Below, in pieces: positions 23,798 through 32,550 of a stretch of 64,000 bases of DNA. Within the stretch, counting starts at the first letter, position 1; the number at the start of each line of letters is the position of its first letter. The notes under the pieces were generated by a model, which was not told the DNA's origin, searched no databases, and saw only the letters and a program-made list of their open reading frames with translations. Source of the DNA: Lachnospiraceae bacterium (GTDB taxonomy: Bacteria; Bacillota; Clostridia; Lachnospirales; Lachnospiraceae); assembly GCA_902363135.1 (NCBI GenBank), contig CABIZF010000012.1:14600-78599 (forward strand). The letters are read 5' to 3'. The position numbers and the translations under genes are program-made.

Positions 23798-24687
23798 TCC
23801 GATTCCCTCCTTCCCATTAAAAGCTGTATCACGCCGCTGATCAGCAGCGCAAATACCAGAATTGCGACCGCGATCGCCGCTCCCATTCCGAAATTGCCGA
23901 ATCGAAATGTAAATTCATAGCAGTACATCGCCAGCGATTCGGATGCTCTTCCCGGCCCTCCGTTTGTCAGCGCTACAAGATGATCGTAAATTTTCATCGT
24001 ACCGCCTGCGCAGAGGATGACGCACACCTTCAGGCTGTTCCAGATCATCGGGAGCGTAATGTAAATGGATTTCTTAAATCCGGTCGCCCCATCGATCTCC
24101 GCACATTCAAAAATATCCTGTGGAATTGCAGAAATGGCACTCATCAGAATCACCATATACAATCCAATGTACTGCCATACAACCGGGATCGACACACTCT
24201 TTAATACAATGCTCTGATCATCCAGCCACAGACGAATCCACTCCGGCTTCCCGATAAAATTCAGGAACATATTTAAAAGTCCATAATTGCTGTTGTAAAT
24301 GAAACGCCATACATAGCCGACTACCAGCGCCGACATGACAACCGGAAAGAAAATGACCGCCCGGTGAAATGCCTTAAACCGCAGTCTGCGTAAGGTCATC
24401 AAAAACGCAATAATCAGTGCAATTCCGACCTGTCCGATCGTGCAGACCAGTGACAAAAACAGCGTATTCTTTGTCACAAGCCAAAAATCTCCTGATTTTA
24501 CCAGCGTCTTATAATTCGCCAGCCCGACAAATTTCGGGCTTCCGATCCCTTTCCACTTGGTCAGGCTGTAATATACCGATACCCCGAGCGGATATACCAT
24601 AATATACAGAAAGTAAAGAAATGGAATCAGTACCAGCAGGTAAATCAGGATGCGCTGCTTTTTATTCTGTATTTCTCTTGTATTCAC
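23794..24687 (-). CDS. Carbohydrate ABC transporter permease, MalF type
   Basis: About 297 residues, six spans, with the start GTG at 24687 preceded by AAGGAG at eight bases. A longer open frame to 24780 overlaps an intergenic hairpin and has no ribosome site. The EAA-like loop FECAEIDGATGFKKSIYITL is present. It pairs with the MalG-type permease downstream and the solute-binding protein upstream. Confidence 0.92.
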   Translation of the reverse strand: MNTREIQNKKQRILIYLLVLIPFLYFLYIMVYPLGVSVYYSLTKWKGIGSPKFVGLANYKTLVKSGDFWLVTKNTLFLSLVCTIGQVGIALIIAFLMTLRRLRFKAFHRAVIFFPVVMSALVVGYVWRFIYNSNYGLLNMFLNFIGKPEWIRLWLDDQSIVLKSVSIPVVWQYIGLYMVILMSAISAIPQDIFECAEIDGATGFKKSIYITLPMIWNSLKVCVILCAGGTMKIYDHLVALTNGGPGRASESLAMYCYEFTFRFGNFGMGAAIAVAILVFALLISGVIQLLMGRRESE

Positions 24688-24737
24688 GCTGTATGCTCCT
24701 TTCCGCCTTTCTGCAACCGTACCGCTCTTTACAGACG

Positions 24738-24776
24738 GGGCCGCTGCCCCACGTCCAAACGATGGTTCAGCGGCCC
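24738..24776. other. Intergenic hairpin after the solute-binding protein gene
   Basis: GGGCCGCTG/CAGCGGCCC, a 9-bp stem without a U run on the minus strand. It could protect or end most solute-binding-protein mRNA so that this protein is made in excess over the permeases. Confidence 0.55.
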
Positions 24777-24827
24777 ACACCTTATGTGTTGCAGATCAGT
24801 CCTGCATATTCCTTTGTCTGTTCTTTT

Positions 24828-26126
24828 TTAATAATTCGCTTCCAGCGCCGCCTGACAGTCAGCTGCCATATCCTCTGGTGTCATGGAGCCTGCGATCAGC
24901 TGCTGTGTATCCGCATAGAGGACGCCGGAGCCAACCTCTGCCGGAAGTACACAGTCAAAAATTGAGCAGTTGTTCATCTGTGCCGCCAGATCATAGTACT
25001 CTGCAAACAGCGGAGCCAGCGTGGACATATCGGCGTTCTCGCTCGTCTTTGCTGCTGAGATGAAGCCCTGCTGCAGCGCATCATCTGCATATTCACCGGT
25101 GGTGATTGCCTTCAGGAATGCAAGGACAGCCTTCAAGTCATCGCCTTCTACACGGGAGTTGATGACGTAGTTCCAGCCAGCGCCTGCTGCGGTATCATAC
25201 TTGGTTCCGGACTCGCCTTCTACTGCAGGCATCAGGCCGACATGTGTCGTCGCAAGAACGTCTTCCGGGCAGTTCTGGATCATCGTTCCGACTGACCATG
25301 CACCATCGAAGAACATCGCTGCCTTCTTATCATAGTACAGGGCGAACATCTCATCCTGATTGATGGAGTTCATATCTTCATTAAAATACTGCGCGATATT
25401 CTGGAAGCCCTCCAGTGCCTTTACAAATTTTTCATCTGTAAACTTCGCACCTTCATTGTTTGCCAGACTGTTGAACCAGTCCTGATCAATGTATTTGTAT
25501 GCATAGGTATTAAATACTGCGGATTCTGCGAGCCACTGGTCTTTATTGCCCATTGCAATCGGCGTATAACCGGCTTCTTTAATCTTTGCACAGTCCTCAA
25601 GCAGCTCTGTCCAGGTTTCCGGCCATCCATCGATGCCGCACTCTTCGAAAATTGCCTGGTTGTACACGCCGATGCAGTTCGCCTGCATCTGGAACGGAAC
25701 GCCCCATGCAGTATCGTCATACGTGGTATCCGTAAATGCGCCCTCTACATAGGAATCTGCCCACTCTGCATCCTCTTTGATGTACTGGTCTGCTGCCTGA
25801 ATCGAGCCTGCATCTGCAAAGGTCGGAAGCATGTCGCCCTTAGTCAACCATACATCCGGAAGCTCATCGCCTGCCATCAGCGCCGTCAGCTTTTCCTGAT
25901 AATTATCAGAATCTGTAAACTGGAAATCGATTTCAACGTCCGGATTCGCCGCCTGGAACTTTTCTACTGCATTCCAGAATGCTTTGGAGGTACCTCCGCC
26001 ATCCTTCTCTCCGAAATGAAACAGCGAAAACTTACCGGAAAGTCCACCTTCTTCCGCCATCGCCGTTGTTCCAAAAATCATCGCCGCCGTCATTGCTGTC
26101 GCCAAAACCACTACTCGTTTTTTCAT
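24828..26126 (-). CDS. Extracellular sugar-binding protein of an ABC importer
   Basis: 432 residues, family 1 (MalE/UgpB-like). A signal peptide of about 24 residues (MKKRVVVLATAMTAAMIF... ending AMA) has no cysteine, so no lipobox is seen. The mature part contains VEKFQAANPDVEIDFQ and ALMAGDELPDVWLTKGDM, typical of the fold. First gene of the fucose-type cluster. The ligand is probably a fucose-containing sugar, judging by fucI and the glycosidase-like gene. Confidence 0.92.
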   Translation of the reverse strand: MKKRVVVLATAMTAAMIFGTTAMAEEGGLSGKFSLFHFGEKDGGGTSKAFWNAVEKFQAANPDVEIDFQFTDSDNYQEKLTALMAGDELPDVWLTKGDMLPTFADAGSIQAADQYIKEDAEWADSYVEGAFTDTTYDDTAWGVPFQMQANCIGVYNQAIFEECGIDGWPETWTELLEDCAKIKEAGYTPIAMGNKDQWLAESAVFNTYAYKYIDQDWFNSLANNEGAKFTDEKFVKALEGFQNIAQYFNEDMNSINQDEMFALYYDKKAAMFFDGAWSVGTMIQNCPEDVLATTHVGLMPAVEGESGTKYDTAAGAGWNYVINSRVEGDDLKAVLAFLKAITTGEYADDALQQGFISAAKTSENADMSTLAPLFAEYYDLAAQMNNCSIFDCVLPAEVGSGVLYADTQQLIAGSMTPEDMAADCQAALEANY

Positions 26127-26387
26127 GCTAAACCCTCCATTTTTTCGTCATTTTATCCAATAGATCAAATTTACGCCCCAATACTATATGGATAATGTAG
26201 ACATTTATTTGTTTTGTTATTATAACTCTAGCACTTTTACACAAATCTGTCATTAGCCAATTTAATTATTATTTGTCTTTTTCTACGATATTATTTATTA
26301 TTTTCTATTCCAAAACCCGCATGAAATCGTTTTCTGTCATTGTTTCATTTGTCAGAAAAAAGGAACAATTATTTTCTGCTCTGATTC

Positions 26388-26417
26388 TTGACAGCTCCAC
26401 CTCATTCTTGCTAAAAT
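26388..26417 (+). promoter_or_regulatory. Sigma-A-type promoter of the RfbD-like gene
   Basis: TTGACA, 18 bases, then TGCTAAAAT (extended -10 TAAAAT). Confidence 0.75.
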
Positions 26418-26431
26418 AAATACACGTATGG

Positions 26432-26460
26432 GTGCTGGTTTTGAAATCAGCACCTTTCTT
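26432..26460 (+). terminator. Leader hairpin with U-rich tail before the RfbD-like gene
   Basis: GGTGCTG and the facing CAGCACC pair around TTTTGAAAT, followed by TTTCTT, only about ten bases before GGAGG. It may attenuate transcription or be a weak terminator. Confidence 0.5.
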
Positions 26461-26481
26461 ATGAAATGAAGGAGGGCTATT

Positions 26482-27336
26482 ATGCTAAAGGTATGGATTG
26501 CCGGATCCGCCGGACAGATCGGCACTGCGATCAACCAGGTACTGGATCCGATGGAAATGGAAGTCTTTAACACGGATAAAAATGAACTCGACATCACACA
26601 GACCGATGAGGTGCTGCGCTTTGGCGAGATCAACCGTCCGAACATCATCATTAACTGCGCTGCGATTACGGATACTGCCCTGTGCGAGCAGGAGCCGGAG
26701 CTTGCCTTTCGCGTCAATGCGCTCGGCGCACGGAATCTGAGCATTGTCGCAAATAAGGTCGGTGCAAAATTTGTACAGCTCTCGACTGACGATGTTTTCG
26801 ATGGTCAGCGCCAGCAGCCGTACACGGAATTTGATCTCACCAATCCGCGCACCGTTTACGGATGTTCCAAGCTTGCCGGCGAACACTATGTAAAAGAGTT
26901 TACCCAGAAGCATTTCATCATCCGGAGCAACTGGGTATACGGCCAGGGTAACAACTTTGTAAACCGCGTACTCGAAGCTGCAGACCAGAACCGACCGATT
27001 ACCGTTGCGGCTGAGCAGACCGGCTCTCCGACCAGCGCGCAGGATCTGGCACGGATCATTCTTTATCTCATCCGGACAAACGAATATGGCACCTACCATG
27101 CGACCTGCAAGGGCATGTGCAGCCGCCTCGATTTTGCGAAAGAGATCCTGCGTCTCTCAGGTAAAACGGCAGAACTGACCACTGTTCCGTCCTCTTCTCT
27201 GGATGTCTCAGAAACACGACCGGACTATTCTGTCCTCGACAACTTCATCCTCCGGATCATTGACGTCTATGATATGCCGTCCTGGCAAGATTCTCTGAAG
27301 GAATATCTTACCGGTGATGCCTCGCATCTTGCATAG
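26482..27336 (+). CDS. rfbD: dTDP-4-dehydrorhamnose reductase-like protein
   Basis: 284 residues, short-chain dehydrogenase fold. The nucleotide motif GSAGQIG is at 8-14, with the active-site STDDVFDG (normally STDYVFDG) and YGCSKLAGE giving the Tyr-x-x-x-Lys pair. RfbD makes dTDP-L-rhamnose for cell-surface sugars. No rfbA, B or C lies nearby, so a related NDP-sugar or SAM-binding (MAT2B-like) role is possible. Tyr to Asp in STDDVF is a common variant. AGGAGG precedes the ATG. Confidence 0.8.
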   Translation: MLKVWIAGSAGQIGTAINQVLDPMEMEVFNTDKNELDITQTDEVLRFGEINRPNIIINCAAITDTALCEQEPELAFRVNALGARNLSIVANKVGAKFVQLSTDDVFDGQRQQPYTEFDLTNPRTVYGCSKLAGEHYVKEFTQKHFIIRSNWVYGQGNNFVNRVLEAADQNRPITVAAEQTGSPTSAQDLARIILYLIRTNEYGTYHATCKGMCSRLDFAKEILRLSGKTAELTTVPSSSLDVSETRPDYSVLDNFILRIIDVYDMPSWQDSLKEYLTGDASHLA

Positions 27337-27387
27337 TGTATGATCTCTGACGGATGTTTGTCATCCATTTTGCCACTCGTTCATAAG

Positions 27388-27667
27388 TCAAGCGGATATT
27401 CGCAATCTATCCCTGCAGCTCTGCTGACAGGGCCTAGCTTCGCTACTTGCTTGATTCGGGTCAACCGGATATTCGCAATCCGCTTCGCTACTTGCAGGAT
27501 CATAAGGAATCTTCCCGCAAGCGGGCCCTCCTTATGATATGTCATAACCGAATAGCTGCTTCGCAACTTATCAGGAGTGGCTTGCACCACTCCTGATACA
27601 AGCAAGTCCCTACCAACTGCTTATTGCTTTGCGCAATTGAAGCAGGGGACTTGCTTGATTCGGTTAA
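27388..27667. repeat. Mosaic repeat, copy 4 (longest)
   Basis: Joins both versions of the repeat. First comes the AGCGGATATTCGCAATC plus CCCTGCAGCTCTGCTGACAGGG version. Then come GGATATTCGCAATCCGC, an extra GGATCATAAGGA...TCCTTATGATA hairpin, the TATCAGGAGTGG/CCACTCCTGATA hairpin and the AAGTCCC...GGGACTTGCTTG module. It ends 18 bases before the symporter start codon. Confidence 0.85.
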
Positions 27668-27684
27668 ATTACAGGAGATTGAAT

Positions 27685-28971
27685 ATGACCAAAACAACCA
27701 CGAAAAAGAAACAGAAGCTCGGACTGACGACGATCATCTTTCTTGCATTGATCCTCGGTGTTCTCTTCGGAGCCGCACTCTGCTACCTGGTTCCGGATAG
27801 CTCCTTTAAAAATGATATCCTCATCGACGGCATTCTCTATGTCATCGGACAGGGCTTCATCCGTCTGATGAAAATGCTTGTCGTACCGCTTGTACTCTGC
27901 TCCCTTGTGTGCGGAAGTATGGCAATCGGGGACACGAAAAAGCTCGGCACTGTCGGTGTGCGGACGCTGCTTTTTTACCTTGTCACGACTGCCCTCGCCG
28001 TTACTGTGGCAATCACCATCGGCAACATCATCAATCCGGGCATCGGGCTTGACATGAGCAAGATCCAGACGAGCGGCTCGACCGTTGAGACCATGCAGGC
28101 AACCTCTTTTTCAGAAACCCTGCTCAACATCCTTCCGGACAACCCATTTAAAGCCCTCGCCAATGGCGAAATGCTGCAGGTCATCGTCTTTGCGCTGATC
28201 ATCGGTGTCATTCTGGCCAAGCTCGGCGAGCGCGCGGAAACCGTCGCAAATTTTTTCAGCCAGTTCAATGATATCATGATGGAAATGACGATGATGGTCA
28301 TGAGCCTTGCCCCGATCGGTGTCTTCTGTCTGATCTCCCGCACCTTTGCAACCATCGGATTTTCCGCATTCCTTCCGCTTGCAAAGTACATGATCGCAGT
28401 CCTGATCGCACTCGCCGTGCAGTGCTTTGGTGTATATCAGATCCTGCTGAAAATTTTCACCGGCTTAAATCCGCTCAAATTTATCAAAAAGTTCTTCCCG
28501 GTTATGGCCTTTGCCTTCTCGACTGCGACATCCAATGCGACGATTCCGCTGTCGATCGATACATTAAATAAAAAGGTCGGTGTTTCCAAGAAAATATCAT
28601 CCTTCACGATCCCACTTGGTGCAACCATCAATATGGACGGAACCTCCATCATGCAGGGCGTGGCAGTCGTATTTGCCGCACAGGCATTCAATATTCCACT
28701 GACCCTGACCGACTACCTGATCGTCATCGGCACCGCGACTCTCGCCTCTATCGGAACAGCAGGCGTCCCGAGCGTCGGACTTGTCACCTTGACAATGGTA
28801 TTCAACTCTGTCGGTCTTCCGGTCGAGGCGATCGGGCTGATCATGGGTATCGACCGTATCCTTGATATGACCAGAACCGCCGTAAACATCACCGGCGATG
28901 CCGTCTGCACGACGATCGTCGCACACCAAAACAAGGCGCTTGATAAGGATGTCTTTTACCGAGAATCTTAA
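27685..28971 (+). CDS. Dicarboxylate/amino acid:cation symporter (DAACS family)
   Basis: 428 residues, eight spans plus two re-entrant loops. Signature segments: the serine-rich tip around ATSNATIPLSID (equivalent to the family SSS loop), GATINMDGTSIMQG and the C-terminal DRILDMTRTAVNITGDA with binding-site Asp and Asn. Imports glutamate, aspartate or C4-dicarboxylates with Na+ or H+. The ATG at 27685 is preceded by AGGAG; upstream codons to 27577 are repeat sequence. Confidence 0.93.
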   Translation: MTKTTTKKKQKLGLTTIIFLALILGVLFGAALCYLVPDSSFKNDILIDGILYVIGQGFIRLMKMLVVPLVLCSLVCGSMAIGDTKKLGTVGVRTLLFYLVTTALAVTVAITIGNIINPGIGLDMSKIQTSGSTVETMQATSFSETLLNILPDNPFKALANGEMLQVIVFALIIGVILAKLGERAETVANFFSQFNDIMMEMTMMVMSLAPIGVFCLISRTFATIGFSAFLPLAKYMIAVLIALAVQCFGVYQILLKIFTGLNPLKFIKKFFPVMAFAFSTATSNATIPLSIDTLNKKVGVSKKISSFTIPLGATINMDGTSIMQGVAVVFAAQAFNIPLTLTDYLIVIGTATLASIGTAGVPSVGLVTLTMVFNSVGLPVEAIGLIMGIDRILDMTRTAVNITGDAVCTTIVAHQNKALDKDVFYRES

Positions 28972-29033
28972 GTCCAACCCACCGCTTATTGCTTTGCGCA
29001 TTGGAGCAGGTGACTTGCTTGATTTGGTTAAAA
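28971..29033. repeat. Mosaic repeat, copy 5 (single module)
   Basis: AAGTCCAACCCACCGCTTATTGC... to GACTTGCTTGATTTGGTTAAA, the last module only. It directly follows the symporter stop codon. Confidence 0.75.
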
Positions 29034-29075
29034 AGCTGCCATCTTATGGGTTTCCCGTAAGATGACAGCTTTTTT
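29033..29075 (+). terminator. Terminator of the symporter gene
   Basis: AAGCTGCCATCTTA pairs with TAAGATGACAGCTT around a short loop, followed by TTTTTGATC. Confidence 0.85.
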
Positions 29076-29151
29076 GATCTTCTTATATCGTATCACTCTG
29101 TATTTCACTTAAGAATGCCGGAGGCTCTATCAGATATTGATTGATGCTCCG

Positions 29152-29922
29152 CTACTGCACAAGCTTCACCAGGATAATGACCGCACCGAGCACCGTCAGT
29201 ACGATACCGAGCGCCCGGTTCAGAGTCTTTGCCGATGCCTTGTTTGCGAAGACCGCTGCGACCCGTGCAAAGAACAGGGTGCTGAGCATGCACATCAGAA
29301 GGATTTTCACATCCGGCATGCCGCCTAAGTAAAAGTGGCTCGCAGCTCCGGTCAGTGCCGTAAACGTCATGATAAACACACTCGTTCCGACCGCCGTCTT
29401 CAGCTCATAACCGAGTACAGAGGTAAGAATGAGCAGCATCATCATGCCGCCGCCTGCCCCGACAAACCCACAGATCAGTCCGATCACGGTTCCGCACAGA
29501 ATTGACTGGATCACGCGGGTCTTTTTGTCTACTGCCATCATCGTTTCCTTCGTCGTCATGACCGGCTTTACGATAAATTTGATGCCTAGCAGCATCGTCA
29601 TCACGGTAGAGAAACCACCCATTGCATTTCCGGATACGAAACTGGACAGATAGCTCGCAATAAATGTAAATACAAGTACCGTCCCCATCATGACTAATCC
29701 ATTACGGATATCCAGATTTTTATGTTTTCCATATTCATACGCAGAGATGGCACTGGCCAGCACATCACTCGCAAGTGCGATGCCGATCGCCTGATATGGC
29801 TCCATCCCAAGAAATGTGATCAGCATCGGACTGATCACCGCTGCTGCGCTCATCCCGGCAAAGCCGGTTCCAAGTCCTGCTCCCAGCCCTGCCAGAATGC
29901 AAACTATAAATTCCGTTATCAT
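29152..29922 (-). CDS. TauE/SafE-family membrane exporter
   Basis: 256 residues from the ATG at 29922, with eight predicted spans and the internal duplication typical of the family (GLGAGLGTGFAGMSAAAVIS near the start, GLICGFVGAGGGMMMLLIL in the middle). These proteins move sulfite, sulfonates or other small organic anions. The gene overlaps the upstream MarR gene by 4 bases (ATGA), with GAAGGA as ribosome site, so the two are cotranslated. The substrate is unknown. Confidence 0.87.
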   Translation of the reverse strand: MITEFIVCILAGLGAGLGTGFAGMSAAAVISPMLITFLGMEPYQAIGIALASDVLASAISAYEYGKHKNLDIRNGLVMMGTVLVFTFIASYLSSFVSGNAMGGFSTVMTMLLGIKFIVKPVMTTKETMMAVDKKTRVIQSILCGTVIGLICGFVGAGGGMMMLLILTSVLGYELKTAVGTSVFIMTFTALTGAASHFYLGGMPDVKILLMCMLSTLFFARVAAVFANKASAKTLNRALGIVLTVLGAVIILVKLVQ

Positions 29923-30368
29923 CGTTCCTTCTCCCTTCCCTGTGCAATCCGGATCACATTTTCCCGGATCTGATCCGATATCTTCCAATACAGTTGCAGC
30001 TCTTCCTCCGTGATGCCGCTCATCATCTGCTCACCAAAGACACGCTGTGCCTGCCGTCCCATTGCGATGGCCTCATTGGCCCGCTCTGTCAGAATCAGGC
30101 GCTGCAGTCTCCGATCCTGGGCATCCGCCTCCCGCTTCAGGTACCCGCGCCGGACCAGTGTCTCGATCGCCACGGATGCGTTTCCGCTTCGGATGCCACG
30201 GATCTCCCACAAATCCTTCGCAGTATTATACTCCGGATTATTTGCCAGAAATAAAATCACATCCAGACAGGTCTGATTCAGCTGATACCTTTTGCAAACC
30301 GGCTGGCAGACCGCTTCGTAGGCTTTCATCATTTTGCTGCTTAAAGATACAAAATCCAGTGGACGCAT
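29919..30368 (-). CDS. MarR-family regulator
   Basis: 149 residues with a winged helix: LDVILFLANNPEYNTAKDLW, SGNASVAIETLVRRGYLKRE, and the wing DAQDRRLQRLILTERANEAI with the characteristic D-x-R. Operon with the TauE exporter suggests it represses the exporter until a ligand binds. A perfect palindrome TCTAATATTAGA at 30479-30490 upstream is a candidate operator. Confidence 0.9.
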   Translation of the reverse strand: MRPLDFVSLSSKMMKAYEAVCQPVCKRYQLNQTCLDVILFLANNPEYNTAKDLWEIRGIRSGNASVAIETLVRRGYLKREADAQDRRLQRLILTERANEAIAMGRQAQRVFGEQMMSGITEEELQLYWKISDQIRENVIRIAQGREKER

Positions 30369-30478
30369 AATGCCCCTCCTTTCCTTCCCGCCACTTTGCG
30401 GCAGGACTTTGTTTCCACCTGATACTTTTGTATGATATTTTCATACTTTGTTCTTATATATATTTTAACTTTAGATAT

Positions 30479-30490
30479 TCTAATATTAGA
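30479..30490. promoter_or_regulatory. Candidate MarR operator
   Basis: Perfect 12-bp palindrome TCTAATATTAGA in the A/T-rich stretch between the divergent MarR and MATE genes. MarR proteins bind such inverted repeats. Base composition alone could produce it, so support is weak. Confidence 0.4.
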
Positions 30491-30641
30491 TTATTTAAAT
30501 GTCAAGTTTTTATTTACAAAAAAAGGTGAAATCAATGTAAAATCCATCCAAAAACTCACTTCTCACAACTTTCAAACCGTGCTATACTTTTTTCTAAGAT
30601 GCCAGGGTCAAAAGCCACCAGCAATCCTACAGGAGATAACT

Positions 30642-32003
30642 ATGAAACAAATTGATTTTGAAAATGGAACCATTACCCAAAATATTTTTATGGCAGCGAT
30701 CCCGATGCTGGTCGCACAGGTACTGAGCCTGCTTTATAATATCGTGGACCGCATCTACATCGCCCGTATTCCCGGTGTCGGAACAACAGCCCTTGGTGCT
30801 GTCGGTCTCTGCTTCCCGGTCATTATGATTATCACCGCCTTCAGCAACCTGTTTGGAAGTGGCGGCGCACCGCTCTTCTCGATCGAACGCGGACGCGGTA
30901 ACCTTGAAAATGCCGGTCGGATTTTAAATACGTCCTTTTCTATGCTCGCGCTGGCCTCTATTGTCCTGACGCTGGCCGGACTCATCTTTGCCCGTCCGAT
31001 CCTGACTCTGTTCGGTGCATCCGCAGACGCACTCACCTATGCCTATCCGTACCTGATGATCTATCTGCTTGGCACCTTTCCGTCCATGATTTCCACGGGC
31101 ATGAATCCGTTCATCAATGCGCAGGGCTACGCCACGACCGGAATGCTCTCTGTAGCGCTCGGCGCCGTCGCCAATCTGATTCTCGACCCGGTCTTTATTT
31201 TTGTGATGGGACTTGGCATCCGCGGAGCCGCCATCGCCACAATCCTGTCGCAGTTTCTATCAGCATCCTTCGTGCTCTTTTTTCTGCATTTCCGGGCAGA
31301 ATTTAAGATCCGGCTGCTGCGTCGTACCGAGCTTGCAGCCTGCATCCGCTACGCCAAAAATATCGTGAGCCTGGGCACCGCCAGCTTCATTATGCAGCTG
31401 ACAAACAGTCTTGTCTCCATCTGTTGTAACAATGTGCTCGCCGACACCGGCGGAGACCTGTACGTATCTGTCATGACGATTATCTCCAGTGTCCGCCAGA
31501 TGGTCGACACTCCGATTTTTGCCATCACAGAAGGCTCTTCCCCGATCATCAGCTACAACTACGGTGCCCGTCGTCCGGACCGCGTGCGAAAGGCCGGCAT
31601 CACCATGGGAATTCTGGCACTCGCCTACACTGCCATCATGTGGTGCGTTATTTCTTTATTCCCGCTTCCGCTGATCAGCATCTTTAGCTCAGATGCCTCC
31701 CTGACCGCCGACGCGATCCCGGCTCTGAAGCTCTATTTTGCAGCCTTCATTTTCCAGGCGCTACAGTACATCGGACAGACCTTCTTTAAATCCTTAAATA
31801 AAAAGAAGCAGGCGATTTTCTTCTCCCTGCTTCGTAAGGTCATCATTGTCGTACCGCTGACCTATCTTTTCCCATATGCCTTCGGTATGGGTGCAAACGG
31901 CGTATTCATGGCAGAACCCGTTTCCAATGTCATCGGCGGAACCCTGTGTTTTGTTATCATGCTGCTCACAATACTGCCGGAGCTCAAACAGATGGAGCGG
32001 TGA
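30642..32003 (+). CDS. MATE-family multidrug efflux protein
   Basis: 453 residues, twelve spans, two homologous halves. Starts with FENGTITQNIFMAAIPMLVA and has typical MATE segments (VDRIYIARIPGVGTTALGAV, FGSGGAPLFSIERG, EGSSPIISYNYGARRPDRVR). Uses Na+ or H+ to export drugs or metabolites. The ATG at 30642 follows AGGAG; the open frame upstream to 30432 is non-coding A/T-rich sequence. Ends one base before the convergent DUF1653 gene. Confidence 0.92.
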   Translation: MKQIDFENGTITQNIFMAAIPMLVAQVLSLLYNIVDRIYIARIPGVGTTALGAVGLCFPVIMIITAFSNLFGSGGAPLFSIERGRGNLENAGRILNTSFSMLALASIVLTLAGLIFARPILTLFGASADALTYAYPYLMIYLLGTFPSMISTGMNPFINAQGYATTGMLSVALGAVANLILDPVFIFVMGLGIRGAAIATILSQFLSASFVLFFLHFRAEFKIRLLRRTELAACIRYAKNIVSLGTASFIMQLTNSLVSICCNNVLADTGGDLYVSVMTIISSVRQMVDTPIFAITEGSSPIISYNYGARRPDRVRKAGITMGILALAYTAIMWCVISLFPLPLISIFSSDASLTADAIPALKLYFAAFIFQALQYIGQTFFKSLNKKKQAIFFSLLRKVIIVVPLTYLFPYAFGMGANGVFMAEPVSNVIGGTLCFVIMLLTILPELKQMER

Positions 32004-32531
32004 TTACCGCTCCTCTATCTCCACCCGCTCAAACCGGTACTTCTGCCGAACCTCCGGGTATTTTTCATGGTCTACCTCACTCATGAACATCTCATACGGC
32101 CGCGCACAGGTCTTAAACGGCGCATACAGCGCCTGATAAATAACAAGCTTTTCTTCGGATTCCGTATGAGTTGCAAATGCAATGACCCGGTACAGATACT
32201 CGGATGTCTCCTCCGACACCCACTCCCGCTTAAAATGCCGCACGACATCCCCGACGCGGATATCATGTGTCATTTTTCCACCGGACACCGTCGAATCCGC
32301 TTCGTTATCCACTTCCATATTCTTTTTTCCACTGACTTTTCCTTCTGCACCGGACTTCTCCAACTCCTCATCCTCCAGTACAACATACTCCGTTTTATCC
32401 AGTGATACCGGTATCCCGGAGCGTCCCGCAATATGCACGCCTCCATACCACATACCGGTCGTGTCAAATATGTCACCGACCTCATATTCCAAAGAGTAGT
32501 CGTCGTTTTTCTTTATGATTTTGATTTTCAT
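32004..32531 (-). CDS. DUF1653-domain protein
   Basis: 175 residues. The C-terminal half is a DUF1653 domain: [43 protein letters not shown] and [16 protein letters not shown]. The N-terminal 70 residues form a small beta domain ([20 protein letters not shown]), followed by a charged linker. Biochemical role unknown. The ATG at 32531 has AGAGGAAG before it. It lies 19 bases after the AraC sensor gene and may be cotranscribed with it. Confidence 0.8.
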   Translation of the reverse strand: MKIKIIKKNDDYSLEYEVGDIFDTTGMWYGGVHIAGRSGIPVSLDKTEYVVLEDEELEKSGAEGKVSGKKNMEVDNEADSTVSGGKMTHDIRVGDVVRHFKREWVSEETSEYLYRVIAFATHTESEEKLVIYQALYAPFKTCARPYEMFMSEVDHEKYPEVRQKYRFERVEIEER

Positions 32532-32550
32532 GGTTTCTTCCTCTTCTTTC

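Larger units (their letters stand above)
26127..26481. other. Divergent control region between sugar-binding protein and RfbD genes
   Basis: 355 A/T-rich bases with no gene. It contains a clear plus-strand promoter (26388-26417) and a leader hairpin for rfbD. The promoter of the ABC operon should lie at 26150-26250, but I see no box pair good enough to name. Confidence 0.6.

Noticed and set aside
26321..26336. Possible catabolite-repression (cre) site ATGAAATCGTTTTCTG upstream of the fucose-type operon
   Set aside because: It departs from the cre consensus in the right half and lies far from the operon start; not strong enough to call.
650..29033. Mosaic repeats as CRISPR arrays
   Set aside because: Copies are scattered kilobases apart, vary in length and module order, and lack regular spacers or cas genes.
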